Below are positions 1 through 8,836 of a DNA stretch of 64,000 bases, in pieces. Numbering within the stretch: position 1 is the first letter of the stretch; each line of letters starts with the position of its first letter. The position numbers were made by a program, and so were the translations under genes. The stretch is from Parendozoicomonas callyspongiae (GTDB lineage Bacteria > Pseudomonadota > Gammaproteobacteria > Pseudomonadales > Endozoicomonadaceae), in contig NZ_JAMFLX010000019.1 of the NCBI RefSeq assembly GCF_023502345.1, forward strand, positions 1-64,000, read 5' to 3'. A model generated the notes under the pieces. The model ran no database searches, was not told the DNA's origin, and worked only from the letters and a program-made list of their open reading frames with translations.

Positions 1-1
1 G

Positions 2-1960
2 ACTGTGACCACGCAGGACACTGTTAAGACAGACACGTCAACAGATGCTATCCAGACAACACCGGAGGCTGATAGCCAGAAGTTCGCCCAGGAGTTTGTC
101 CAGGCGAAGACCGATGACGAGCGTGAAGCGATTAAGCGCAGGTACCAGCTCGATAAAACTTACCCAGCCAAGAAGCCAGTCGTAGCGTCTAATAAAGTTG
201 AGACTGTGACTACGCAGGACACTGTTAAGACAGACACGTCAACAGATGCTATCCAGGCAACACCGGAGGCTGACAGTCAGAAGTTCGCCCAGGAGTTTGC
301 CCTGGCGAAGACCGATGACGAGCGTGAAGCGGTTAAGCATAAGTATCAGCTTGATAAAACCTACCCAGTAAAGGATTCGGTTGTTACTCCATCTGCTGGG
401 CACTTCGCATCGGGTGAAGGACGAAAGAGTAGCTCTGAGGCGAGAGGGTTTGGTAGACGAAAGAATAATGCTGACGGTGCAACTAACTCTCAGCAGAGTC
501 AGTCTGCTGCTACCGAAGCGACTCCAGAGTCAGGCAGCATGCAGTTTGCTAAAGAGTTTGCCCAGGCGACAAATGATGCCGAGCGCGAGGCGGTTAAGAA
601 AAAGTATCAGCTCGACGAAACCTACCCAACAGAGAAGCCGGTTGCGCGCAACCAGCAAGTGGATGCAGAAGAGAGCGGCTCAGAGGATGGCGATACCCCT
701 CCAGGGCACCATACCTCCAAGAATGGTAAAAACAGCGATTCCTCTCAGCGGAATGCCTGGAATAGAAAAGGCAATGGTAAAACTGAGAATGAAAATGAAG
801 AGGAGGTTGAATCCGAATCTGAGTCTGAAAACCCTGAAACCGGTAGTGGTCATAAGAACTCTGAAGGTTCCAGAAACCGTAAGGCGCAGTCTGAAGCTCT
901 GATAGCTTCAAAGCCTGAGCCAGAGTTCGATCGCGAGATGGTTGCGGCTATGGTGGCAACACCTGTCGAGATTCGCAACAATGCAACCATGCAGCTGTTC
1001 TCCGGCCATCATCAGATGATCAGTGGCTTCCGCAATGGCAGCAAGGCTCGTGGCGCAGCTATCGCCAGGGAAGATATGGACGAGGTTAAGCGCTCAGTGA
1101 ATGGCGGTATGAACCTCCATGTTGGCGGAATCTACAGTTATATGCGTGCCAATGGCAGCCGCTCTAATGTCGATCTGAGCAACGGTCTGCCCGGTTACAA
1201 GGGTAAGGGCTTCGGTTTTGAAGCCGGTGTCTTCCATGTGGTTGATACAGAACTTCTGGCCGGCCTGATGTTGAGTGGTCAGCATAACCATGCTTCCTTC
1301 AAGAAGTCTGGTGGCAGCGTGGATATTGATACTGTTCGCCTGGGGCCATTCATGTCCTGGAAGCGCGGCAACTTCCACATTGATGCTGCGCTGACTGTTG
1401 GACACAGCCAGGTTTCTGCCAAGGGTCACGACAAGATCTCTGGTGAGAAGTATAAGGGTGAGAATGGTATTACAGACTGGGCTGGCTGGATCGGCACTGG
1501 CTATGATATCCACCTTGACAACTTTGTACCGGGGCTGACAGTGACACCAATGGCTGAGTTCCTGTACATCGACAGCCGTATCTCCGGTCTGAACCTGAAG
1601 AATCAGGATAAGACACGGGTGAAGGTGAAAGGTGGAAGCCGTCATGACCGTATCGATCGCTATGGCCTGATGATGAGCTATGTCGCTCCGGGCTCTAACG
1701 GTGATCTTGAGTTCCACGGTGGTGCTGGTATTCAGCATAACCACTTCGCATCTCACAAGGTCAACATGACACATGCGGATGGTACTCAGAGTGTGACCCA
1801 GAACCAGGAGAAGACGGATCGTCGTCTCAACTGGGTCAGCCTGGGAATGAGCCAGAAGCTGGGCCAAGACAAGAAGATCTCGTTTGATCTGGAAAGCACC
1901 AGTGGCAAGCACTCTCGCAGCTACGGCGCTTCAGCAACATTCGAGTACAAGTTCAAGTAA
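2..1960 (+). CDS. Autotransporter-type outer membrane protein, 5' truncated by window
   Basis: The frame is open back to the first base, so the true start lies upstream. The N-terminal part carries two almost identical 67-residue repeats (201 bp period, bases 1-201 and 202-402) with the motif QKFAQEF and a KYQLDKTYP-type end. A third, diverged copy lies at about residues 165-215. A hydrophilic linker rich in Glu, Ser and Lys follows (about 220-300). The last ~280 residues look like an autotransporter beta-barrel: alternating amphipathic strands, many Gly and aromatic residues, and a last strand ending FEYKFK. Such barrels anchor or export their passenger at the cell surface. The passenger function is unknown. 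The family call rests on the C-terminal pattern only. Confidence 0.75.
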   Translation, partial: TVTTQDTVKTDTSTDAIQTTPEADSQKFAQEFVQAKTDDEREAIKRRYQLDKTYPAKKPVVASNKVETVTTQDTVKTDTSTDAIQATPEADSQKFAQEFALAKTDDEREAVKHKYQLDKTYPVKDSVVTPSAGHFASGEGRKSSSEARGFGRRKNNADGATNSQQSQSAATEATPESGSMQFAKEFAQATNDAEREAVKKKYQLDETYPTEKPVARNQQVDAEESGSEDGDTPPGHHTSKNGKNSDSSQRNAWNRKGNGKTENENEEEVESESESENPETGSGHKNSEGSRNRKAQSEALIASKPEPEFDREMVAAMVATPVEIRNNATMQLFSGHHQMISGFRNGSKARGAAIAREDMDEVKRSVNGGMNLHVGGIYSYMRANGSRSNVDLSNGLPGYKGKGFGFEAGVFHVVDTELLAGLMLSGQHNHASFKKSGGSVDIDTVRLGPFMSWKRGNFHIDAALTVGHSQVSAKGHDKISGEKYKGENGITDWAGWIGTGYDIHLDNFVPGLTVTPMAEFLYIDSRISGLNLKNQDKTRVKVKGGSRHDRIDRYGLMMSYVAPGSNGDLEFHGGAGIQHNHFASHKVNMTHADGTQSVTQNQEKTDRRLNWVSLGMSQKLGQDKKISFDLESTSGKHSRSYGASATFEYKFK

Positions 1961-1982
1961 TACGCTCTGAACGAAGCGTGAA

Positions 1983-2013
1983 AAAAACGGAAGCTTTAGG
2001 GCTTCCGTTTTTT
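1983..2013. terminator. Bidirectional rho-independent terminator
   Basis: The stem ACGGAAGC/GCTTCCGT is extended by A/T pairs on both sides, with a 6-base loop and a T-run on the plus side and an A-run before it. It lies between the convergent autotransporter and hemN genes and can serve both. Confidence 0.9.
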
Positions 2014-2032
2014 TATGCCTTGCTGATACCGG

Positions 2033-3412
2033 TTAAATGACCCGGGAGAAACGCTGCTCAGTCTGGGCTTTCAGATACTGGTCAAACACCATGCAAATAT
2101 TGCGGATCAGCAGACGTCCCCGTGGCAGAACCTTAAGAGACTGCTCATCCAGTTCCAGCAGGCCATCTTCCTGCATAACTTTCAGCTGTTCCAGTTCCGG
2201 GCGGAAAGTGTCGAGGAAGTTGATATCCAGATCATTTTCCAAAGAGTGGAAATCCAGCTTGAAGTCACAGATCAGGCGACGGATAACATGGGAGCGCATC
2301 ATATCTTCATCGGTGCTTTGCAGGCCACGGTAGGTCGGCAGCTGACCGTTATTAATGCGCTGGGTGTAGTTATCCATATCAGGGAAGTTCTGGGCAAAGA
2401 CATTGCCCACCTGGCTGATGGAGGATACGCCCATGGCGATCAGATCACAGTGACCATGAGTGGTATAACCCTGGAAGTTACGGTGCAGAACGCCTTCTTC
2501 CTGAGCCATGGCCAGATCATCATCCGGCAGGGCAAAGTGGTCCATACCGATGTAAACATAGCCGGCATCCAGCAGTCGGGCTGTTGTCTCTTCCATCATG
2601 CGCAGTTTTTCCGCTGGTGATGGCAGGTCGTTACTGTTGATGCGACGCTGGGGTTTGAAGCGATGCGGCAGGTGTGCATAGTTAAAAACGGAGAGACGGT
2701 CGGGATGAAGCTGGATTACCTTCTCAACAGTGTTCATAAAGCTGCTGACAGACTGGAATGGCAGGCCGTAGATCAGGTCGAGGTTGATAGACTTGAAGTT
2801 TAAAGCCCGGGAGGCATCAATCAGGTCTTCGGTCAGTGAGATTGGCTGAATGCGATTGACTGCTGTCTGTACGCGAACATCAAAGTCCTGCACGCCAAGG
2901 CTGATTCTGTTGAAGCCCAGTTCGCGCAGTGCGCCCATGGTGCTCCAGTCAGCTTCGCGAGGGTCAATCTCGATGGAGTAATCAGAATCATCATCATGAA
3001 CCAGACGGAAATATTTCTCGGCAGCGTGCATCAGCTGCTTCATCTGGTCATCGTTAAGAAATGTAGGTGTGCCACCGCCCAGATGGAGTTGCTGAACAGG
3101 GGCGTGGCGGCCAAAAAGTTCAGACTGCATGGCCATTTCCTGAATCAGCAGTTCCAGGTAAGGCTCAGCCTTGCTGCGATGTTTGGTAACGATCTTGTTG
3201 CAGCCGCAGTAGTAGCAGACCGTGTCGCAGAACGGAATATGAAAATACAGCGACAGGGGTTTTGATGGATCTCTGCTGGCGACTGCCTTGTTATACAGGC
3301 TTTGGTCAAAATCACCTGTAAACTGCACGGCTGTCGGGTACGACGTGTAGCGTGGGCCGGGCTGATCGTAACGTCGAATCAGACTGGTATCCCAGATGAG
3401 TGAGTTATTCAT
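2033..3412 (-). CDS. hemN: Oxygen-independent coproporphyrinogen III oxidase
   Basis: This is a radical SAM enzyme that converts coproporphyrinogen III to protoporphyrinogen IX without oxygen, in cytosolic haem synthesis. The 459-residue length matches HemN. The iron-sulfur cluster motif CDTVCYYCGC is at about residues 62-71, within the HIPFC/YYCGCN context typical of true HemN rather than HemW. GGGTPTFL follows at about 113. The gene stands alone and converges with the autotransporter. A perfect FNR palindrome lies 111 bp upstream, consistent with induction under low oxygen. It would supply haem for the cbb3 oxidase encoded 10 kb away. Confidence 0.96.
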   Translation of the reverse strand: MNNSLIWDTSLIRRYDQPGPRYTSYPTAVQFTGDFDQSLYNKAVASRDPSKPLSLYFHIPFCDTVCYYCGCNKIVTKHRSKAEPYLELLIQEMAMQSELFGRHAPVQQLHLGGGTPTFLNDDQMKQLMHAAEKYFRLVHDDDSDYSIEIDPREADWSTMGALRELGFNRISLGVQDFDVRVQTAVNRIQPISLTEDLIDASRALNFKSINLDLIYGLPFQSVSSFMNTVEKVIQLHPDRLSVFNYAHLPHRFKPQRRINSNDLPSPAEKLRMMEETTARLLDAGYVYIGMDHFALPDDDLAMAQEEGVLHRNFQGYTTHGHCDLIAMGVSSISQVGNVFAQNFPDMDNYTQRINNGQLPTYRGLQSTDEDMMRSHVIRRLICDFKLDFHSLENDLDINFLDTFRPELEQLKVMQEDGLLELDEQSLKVLPRGRLLIRNICMVFDQYLKAQTEQRFSRVI

Positions 3413-3522
3413 GGTTCGGCCCTGAAGTTTACCTAAAGCGATCTTCTTATTATCTGACTAAAAAATGCGCTAATTGCACAAAATACTAATTGACAGTCTA
3501 CTAAAAAAAGATGTAGCGGCAC

Positions 3523-3536
3523 TTGATGTGTATCAA
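3523..3536. promoter_or_regulatory. FNR/ANR box upstream of hemN
   Basis: TTGATGTGTATCAA matches the FNR consensus TTGAT-N4-ATCAA at all ten defined positions. It is centred 117 bp upstream of the hemN ATG. hemN is a known FNR/ANR target in many gammaproteobacteria. The rest of the 390-bp gap 3413-3802 holds no convincing gene. Confidence 0.85.
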
Positions 3537-3734
3537 CGGAGTGCTGACAAAACAGGATGTGTGAAATCCGCCCGGCAACCCATAAGATAGGACAGGCATA
3601 AGAAAACAGGAGGAAAAAAATCACTTATTGAGGTGAGCTTGCTTCCTCAGAGCATTTTGCATGAAAGCCAGGGGCACCACAATATACACAAAGGGGTATA
3701 TTTTCTTGTTGTGCGTGTGAAGTTTCGGGTAAGG

Positions 3735-3761
3735 GATTCATCCGGCATTGCCGGATGAATC
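3735..3761. terminator. Strong hairpin downstream of the acyl-CoA ligase gene
   Basis: A perfect 12-bp stem (GATTCATCCGGC/GCCGGATGAATC) closes a 3-base loop. It lies 42 bp past the ligase stop codon. No good T-run follows on either strand, so it may be an mRNA-stabilising hairpin or a weak terminator. Confidence 0.55.
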
Positions 3762-3802
3762 GAAAGGGGAAAACCAGAACCAAAACCGAAGCAAAAACCT
3801 GA

Positions 3803-5356
3803 TCAGGCTTCTTCTGTTTCCCAGTATTTCTCACGGATATCAACTTTGCGGATCTTACCGGCCCCGGTAGTTGGGAACGGATCTTCCTGGAACTCGACAC
3901 TGCGTGGACATTTGTAACCTGCAATCCAGTCACGACAGTGTTCGATCAGTTCGTCTTCATCAATCTGGGCATCTGGCATCAGTCGTACAATAGCGTGAAC
4001 TTTTTCACCCCACTGTTCACAGGGCACACCAATCACAACTACTTCATGAACGGCATCATGGCGGGCGACTGCATTCTCGACTTCAACCGAGAAAACATTC
4101 TCACCACCGGTAATAATCATATCTTTTACCCGGTCTACCAGGTAGAGATAGCCGTCATCATCCAGATAACCGGCGTCACCGGTATAAACCCAGCCATCTT
4201 TTAGGGCCTTGGCTGTTTCTTCGGGTTTGTTCCAGTAGCCAAGCATCTTATTAGGGCCGCGGGCAACAATCTCGCCAATCTGGCCCGTTGCCAGAGTGTT
4301 CCCGTCCTCGTCGGCAATTTTGATATCAGCACAGATAACAGCCTGCCCTGCAGAGCGCAGACGGTGAGGATTATCACCATCCGGGTCATGGTCTTCCGGT
4401 CTCATAATGGATATCAGCGGAGCCATTTCACTTTGACCATAGGCCTGGAAGAAGTCGACATGGCCCATTTTTTCCATAGCCAGTCGCAGTGTGGCTTCGG
4501 TAATTGGAGAGGCGCCGTAGACAATCTTCTTCAGGGAGCTGAGATCACCATTATCAAGAGCAGGATCGGCCAGCATCATGGAGATCATGGTTGGTACCAG
4601 CAGGGTGACCGTAATGTTGTTGGCTTCAACGGCTTTAACCACACCCTCTGGGCTAAATGCCGGAATAAACACATGGCTGGCACCCGTCATGGTTGAAGCC
4701 ATGGATATAGCAATATCAGCCATATGGAACATCGGAGCAGCGTGCAGATAACGGGACGTCTGTTGAATTTCCAGAGACATTGATGCGGTAATACTGCTGG
4801 TCCAGATGGCCTTATGAGAAATCATTACGCCCTTGGGGAAGCCTGTTGTTCCACCGGTATAGAAAATGCCAGCGAGAGTATCATCATCTGCTTCGTACTC
4901 ATCAGCAGGTGGCACCAGTGGTGCTGTCAGCTCATTGATCCCGATAGTCCCTTCGGGAGTTTCATTTTCGCCAATGTAGATCAGCGTGACCTCATGGCTG
5001 CTCTGACTGGCAATATCCTTTGCTGAAGCCAGGAAAGCATCATCCACTGCCAGGAAATGGCTGCCTGAATCTTCAAGAGCATAGATATTTTCTTTCACAT
5101 TCCAGCGAATATTGAGAGGAACAAGCACAGCACCCATCCAGGGAACGGCAAAGAATGTTTCGTAGTAGTAATCCGAGTTTAGAGCTAGAACGGCCACTCT
5201 TTCCCCAGGCTTCACTCCCAGCCCAATTAATCCGGTAGCATAACGGGCGATACGGTCGCGGGTCTCGCGGAACGTACGCCGGCGCTTACCGTTCTGGGTC
5301 GAGATATTATTGGGCTGAGTCTGGGCGTTGCGGGTAATTGCCTTGGTCAGGCGCAT
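3803..5356 (-). CDS. AMP-dependent acyl-CoA synthetase/ligase
   Basis: A 517-residue ANL-superfamily adenylating enzyme that activates a carboxylic acid as acyl-AMP and then acyl-CoA. The AMP-binding P-loop YTGGTTGFPKG lies near residue 165, the YGQSE motif near 300, the GDAGYLDDDGYLYLVDR motif near 400, and the C-terminal catalytic Lys motif TGAGKIRK near 505. The ATG at 5356 is chosen over an in-frame start at 5458 because GGAG precedes it and the protein then begins in the usual family position. The substrate, perhaps a medium- or long-chain fatty acid, cannot be fixed from sequence alone. It is a single-gene unit with no pathway partners nearby. Confidence 0.88.
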   Translation of the reverse strand: MRLTKAITRNAQTQPNNISTQNGKRRRTFRETRDRIARYATGLIGLGVKPGERVAVLALNSDYYYETFFAVPWMGAVLVPLNIRWNVKENIYALEDSGSHFLAVDDAFLASAKDIASQSSHEVTLIYIGENETPEGTIGINELTAPLVPPADEYEADDDTLAGIFYTGGTTGFPKGVMISHKAIWTSSITASMSLEIQQTSRYLHAAPMFHMADIAISMASTMTGASHVFIPAFSPEGVVKAVEANNITVTLLVPTMISMMLADPALDNGDLSSLKKIVYGASPITEATLRLAMEKMGHVDFFQAYGQSEMAPLISIMRPEDHDPDGDNPHRLRSAGQAVICADIKIADEDGNTLATGQIGEIVARGPNKMLGYWNKPEETAKALKDGWVYTGDAGYLDDDGYLYLVDRVKDMIITGGENVFSVEVENAVARHDAVHEVVVIGVPCEQWGEKVHAIVRLMPDAQIDEDELIEHCRDWIAGYKCPRSVEFQEDPFPTTGAGKIRKVDIREKYWETEEA

Positions 5357-5642
5357 GGAACATCTCCGCTGTCTTTTGTTATTTTTATCAAGCTTTGAAT
5401 ATGGCTTTTTTATATTTGTTTTTAAAGCCAGGGTGAATCCTAAAAAAGAAGGACACAAGAAACAACTTTTAATGTGTCGTTTGAATCAAATGACTACCTG
5501 GTTTTGAAGTTTTATGTTTATTTTTATTTGTCCATCTTCTTTCGAGGCGCATCAAAGTAATTGAGTCCTCCTTGTCGATGACCGGCTTTGATGCTGAGTC
5601 CCTGTGTACTGAGGAGGGCTCGAAGGAACTCAGTCATAGTTT

Positions 5643-6071
5643 TTAAGCCTGAGCCTGTAATGATTTCTGATAGAAGATCCGGTTTACACCTTTTTGGGGA
5701 AAACCGGTATACATGCCAACATTTTCAAAGCCCAGGTTTTCATAGAACCTGGGTGCCTGGAATGAGTAAGTATCCAGGAACAGATCCGTGACTCCTATCT
5801 CCTTTGCCTTGGCCTCTACTTGATTCATCAACTGACTACCTAGATGCTGATGGCGATGCGCCTCAGAGACCCAGAGGTACTTGATAAACAGGGTGTTGGA
5901 GTATTGCATGCCATAAAGCCCGGCAATAATTTCTTCATTATTATCCCTGACGAACCAGGCTGGTTTTTGTTCTTTAAGATCCGGGCAGAACTGATCGTTG
6001 AAGGCTTTCAGGCCGTCATAGAGTGCATCAACGTCTTTCTCATCCGGTGAGAGGGTGAAGTCAAACTGCAT
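5643..6071 (-). CDS. GNAT family N-acetyltransferase
   Basis: A 142-residue protein covering a full GNAT fold. Motif A is seen as LWVSEAHRHQHLGSQLM (about residues 77-93), the acetyl-CoA pyrophosphate loop with Q/RxxGxG/A replaced by HQHLGS. The motif B region FYENLGFENVGMYTGFP closes the fold near residues 121-137. The start has AGGAA nine bases upstream. It would transfer an acetyl group from acetyl-CoA to an amine, but the substrate is unknown. A second, broken GNAT gene lies 0.8 kb away and is not closely similar. Confidence 0.85.
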   Translation of the reverse strand: MQFDFTLSPDEKDVDALYDGLKAFNDQFCPDLKEQKPAWFVRDNNEEIIAGLYGMQYSNTLFIKYLWVSEAHRHQHLGSQLMNQVEAKAKEIGVTDLFLDTYSFQAPRFYENLGFENVGMYTGFPQKGVNRIFYQKSLQAQA

Positions 6072-6580
6072 TGGTAATTCCTTTTGGATTCTGTTTATTG
6101 CGATATGTATTTGGTCAGGAAAGAGGGCGTACTATTTTCTGAATCAGGTCAGCATACAGGCCGAAGTCTGTATAAAGATGATCGCTGCCTTCAATGGTAT
6201 AAAGAGAACAAATCTGATGCCAGAGTTTTTGTTTCCGGGTTGGCATCGGGTAAAAACACTACCTTGATAAGTGCTTTCATAGAGGAAATAACCTAAGCAA
6301 ACATATGTTCCTGTGACCGACTGGGTGAAGATTATCTCAGACCCTTCTTCAAATTTTGATCTTTAACCCGCTAGCAGGATAAAGCCGTACAGTTACGTAT
6401 TCGGAGTGTCAGGATTACCATGAAAAAGATAGCTTTTGGTTTTAATTGCTGACACATTCCTTAATCTGTAAACAGGTTCTAATAACTCATTTTTGAAATT
6501 TTCCCATACACCTTTAGATCCTTCTACTACAGTTACCCATGCACGTTGTCGTGCAAGTTCTGATGTGATGGAGGTACCCA
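6072..6580. other. Intergenic region, no convincing gene
   Basis: AT-rich spacer between the GNAT gene and the small ORF at 6581. A 64-codon open frame from an ATG at 6105 (plus strand) has no ribosome binding site and no recognisable motif. I see no other structure. Confidence 0.5.
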
Positions 6581-6733
6581 ATGTCCAAGAAGTCAAATCA
6601 GGCATCAAATATCAGTAACGCAAATAAAAGCAGTTCCGGTCAAACGCAGGATCAACAGAAAGGATCCCAGTTTAACCCCAACCAGGGGCAAGGGCAGCAC
6701 CAGGGCCATAATCGTCAGAAAGGGAAGAAGTGA
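6581..6733 (+). CDS. Small hydrophilic Gln/Lys/Gly-rich protein, 50 residues
   Basis: A short frame starting MSKKSNQASN and ending GHNRQKGKK. A near-ideal Shine-Dalgarno GGAGGT lies 5 bases before the ATG, and an inverted repeat with a short T-run begins 11 bases after the stop, so the unit looks like a complete transcript. The protein has no hydrophobic segment. It is basic and probably disordered, rich in Gln, Asn, Ser and Lys. I do not recognise a family. It overlaps no other credible gene. The composition resembles small stress-associated or nucleic-acid-binding proteins, but this is only an impression. Confidence 0.65.
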   Translation: MSKKSNQASNISNANKSSSGQTQDQQKGSQFNPNQGQGQHQGHNRQKGKK

Positions 6734-6743
6734 CCCTTCTGTC

Positions 6744-6770
6744 AGCAGCGGGTGTCATACCCGCTGCTTT
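6744..6770 (+). terminator. Rho-independent terminator of the small ORF
   Basis: Ten-base perfect stem AGCAGCGGGT/ACCCGCTGCT with a 5-base loop, followed by TT. It starts 11 bases after the stop codon of the 50-residue protein. The T-run is short. Confidence 0.7.
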
Positions 6771-6875
6771 CAACAGGAGTGCACTTTTGAAAAGAGAGCT
6801 TCTCTACAAAGATAAAGAACATGTCACAAAATGCTTTTGTTGAGAATAAAGTTTTTGTGACGCTCACCTTCAAAC

Positions 6876-7342
6876 TCAAACCATGTTAATACCCACTTCT
6901 TTAAAGTGATGTTTCTGGTAAACCCCCCGAGTCCGAGTGTTTTCATGATAAACAAGCAGCCATAAATCCCTGTGTTGTTTCTCTTTGCAGTAATTAATGC
7001 AGGCTTCTGTCAGTTCCGCACCAATTCCCTGTCCGGTAAACCTGTTCTATACATACAGCTTATCCAGCTTTACACCATTGATTGCACTTATTCTATTAAT
7101 CCAGCACAAGGGGCTGTTGTATTTAACAGGGCATAACCAAGCAGGTGTTCATCCCGGATATACAACAGGTAGTGATAGTTCTCTGCACGAATAATTTCGG
7201 CAGTCTTCTGTTCTGTACATGTTGACAGCACGTAGCGTGCGATACTGTCACGAATACCACTGTAGACATAGGTTTCAAGCCATACCTGGATAGACAGCGC
7301 AGAAATACTGGCACTGTCTTCTATTGTTGCGGTTCTGATCAT
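6876..7342 (-). pseudogene. Decayed GNAT acetyltransferase gene
   Basis: The 5' part (7088-7342) encodes a GNAT N-terminal half beginning MIRTATIEDSASISALS and stops after 84 codons. The missing half is found on the same strand in another frame at 6876-7060. It begins GVKLDKLYV, then an in-frame TAG, then NRFTGQGIGAELTEACINYC with the acetyl-CoA loop GQGIGA, and ends near VYQKHHFKEVG. One frameshift plus one nonsense codon thus break a single ~150-residue enzyme. I treat it as inactive. A sequencing error could explain one lesion but hardly both. Confidence 0.8.
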
Positions 7343-7356
7343 TTTATTTGTTAGAT

Positions 7357-7473
7357 TTACAGATCTTTTATGCGGGCCATATGGTAGACATTGGCGTACT
7401 GACCATTTCTAAAGGCGTAGACGACAGACTCTCCCTCAATCTCGGCGACTTTCAAGGAAGATGTCGCCTCAAC
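7357..7473 (-). pseudogene. C-terminal fragment of an unknown gene at IS junction
   Basis: The frame following the transposase stop reads about 38 codons (SLKVAEIEGESVVYAFRNGQ, ending MARIKDL) before a stop at 7357. It has no start codon and looks like the tail of a protein cut by the insertion or by a later deletion. I do not recognise it. Confidence 0.4.
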
Positions 7474-7785
7474 TTACGCAGCTAAATCACAATGCTGCTG
7501 ATTATCTGACCGCTCAGGGTTAAGCCAGCCCTCCGCTGGCAACTGCCAGTTTCTGGTGTCACGGCTTCCCCATCGCTCAGGGTGTTGCTCTTTCGCTTTA
7601 CGATAAACATCTTCACGTCTCATAACCTTCTTCTGGTCTTGCCCTGTATGCCTGTCCCGTGGCGTCTGAAACTTGATACCACTGTGCTTATGCTCCAGGT
7701 TGTACCAGTTGACGAACCCATGCACCCACTCTCTGGCTGATTCCAGACTGGCGAAGTGGTTCGGATACCCCGGGCGATACTTCAT
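7474..7785 (-). mobile_element. IS3-family transposase (OrfB) remnant
   Basis: A 103-codon frame matches the C-terminal end of an IS3-type integrase-core transposase. It shows WVHGFVNWYNLEHKHSGIKF followed by TPRDRHTG, the usual rve C-terminal signature with the conserved N-x-x-x-x-HSGI. The upstream part with the first two catalytic Asp residues is absent; past 7785 the sequence is unrelated. No terminal inverted repeats could be paired. It is an immobile fragment that lies between the SafE-like gene and the decayed GNAT, so it marks a rearrangement point. Confidence 0.8.
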
Positions 7786-7827
7786 TTATGTATTGTTTTT
7801 GTTATCTGGGTCACTGTTGGCCGTAGC

Positions 7828-8625
7828 TTAATTGCTATGTTGCATGGGCATTTGATCATTCTGATGCTGCATGGTGCCAGCATCATGGTTCGTCTTGCTA
7901 TTGCCATGCTGCATCTGGTGAGAGCCACCAAAATCAAAGGTTTTCATCACCCACATCTGGTGTGGCCCGGGGATCGTCCAGATACCGAAAAGAATCACCA
8001 GAATCGCGGCGCCGGAACGGAATACTTTGCTTTGGAACAAAGCCTGCATCTGTTGGGCCAGCAGGCCGGTGGCAAACATAATGGGCACTGTGCCCACACC
8101 AAAGGCGAACATCAGCGTTGCAGATTGCAGCGCATCAGAACTGGCAGCAGCCCAGACCAGCGTGCTATACACCAGGCCGCAGGGCAGCCAGCCCCAGATC
8201 AGTCCGGCCATAATAGCTTTGCCGGGGTTATGGATAGGCAGCATGCTGGAAGCTTTGGGTTGAATCTTGCTCCAGATACCATGGCCCATTTTTTCCAGTC
8301 TGGTCAGACCCATCCACCATCCACCAATATAAAGCCCCATGGCAATCAGCATAATGCCGGCAAAGATTCTTAAAGCGATACTGGTTTCCCGGCTAAAGCC
8401 ACCAATAAACCAGCCCAGTAAACCCATCAACAGGCCGATAATGGCATAGCTGGTGATCCGGCCAAGGTTGTAGCCAAAAATTATGGAAAGGTTATGCAGT
8501 GACCATCTGTTCTCATCTGGTCGGTGCAGGCTCAGTGCTGCCATAATGCCACCACACATGCCAACGCAGTGTCCGGCCCCCAGTAATCCCAGCAAAAAAG
8601 CTGCTGTCAGGCTTAATTCGGTCAT
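7828..8625 (-). CDS. SafE/TauE-like membrane protein of the cbb3 maturation cluster
   Basis: A 265-residue polytopic membrane protein of the UreH/SafE-like family that often follows ccoS. It begins with GHCVGMCGG (about residues 18-26), and a second half carries WGWLPCGLVYS (about 145-155). These paired Cys/Met motifs suggest metal handling. It has six predicted helices. The start at 8625 is chosen over an earlier in-frame codon because that extension overlaps ccoS out of frame. The last ~30 residues are rich in His and Met (HQMQHGN, MQHQNDQMPMQHSN), an unusual extension and a likely copper-binding tail by inference. It lies 4 bp after ccoS in the same operon. Confidence 0.8.
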   Translation of the reverse strand: MTELSLTAAFLLGLLGAGHCVGMCGGIMAALSLHRPDENRWSLHNLSIIFGYNLGRITSYAIIGLLMGLLGWFIGGFSRETSIALRIFAGIMLIAMGLYIGGWWMGLTRLEKMGHGIWSKIQPKASSMLPIHNPGKAIMAGLIWGWLPCGLVYSTLVWAAASSDALQSATLMFAFGVGTVPIMFATGLLAQQMQALFQSKVFRSGAAILVILFGIWTIPGPHQMWVMKTFDFGGSHQMQHGNSKTNHDAGTMQHQNDQMPMQHSN

Positions 8626-8629
8626 GGCT

Positions 8630-8836
8630 TTATTCCTTATGCCTGGTGTTTTCGGAGTTATGTTCCTGTTTAGTGTTATCGTCCTTGTTTTTTTTCGAGG
8701 GTTCTTCAAAAAGAATGCTGTGGGCAGGGCCCTCAAGGTCGTCGAACTGTCCATTATCGACGGCCCAGAAAAATATCCCCACGGCAATAACAATAAAAAG
8801 CACAGCTAAAGGAATCAGGATATACAAACTGCTCAT
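8630..8836 (-). CDS. ccoS: cbb3-type cytochrome oxidase assembly protein CcoS
   Basis: A 68-residue protein with one N-terminal membrane helix (about residues 3-25), then WAVDNGQFDDLEGPAHSIL, the signature of CcoS. A charged Lys/Glu/Asn tail follows. CcoS is needed to incorporate cofactors into the cbb3 oxidase. Its ATG overlaps the stop of ccoI by one base (TAATG), which indicates translational coupling in ccoGHIS. Confidence 0.95.
   Translation of the reverse strand: MSSLYILIPLAVLFIVIAVGIFFWAVDNGQFDDLEGPAHSILFEEPSKKNKDDNTKQEHNSENTRHKE

Noticed and set aside
1094-1912. 272-codon minus-strand frame
   Set aside because: Antisense to the autotransporter barrel; no independent evidence.
6105-6296. 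64-codon plus-strand frame upstream of the GNAT gene
   Set aside because: No Shine-Dalgarno, no motif, and it lies in the GNAT promoter region. It may be a gene remnant but cannot be supported.
6393-6608. 71-codon minus-strand frame
   Set aside because: Its start lies inside the better supported 50-residue gene, and it has no ribosome site or motif.
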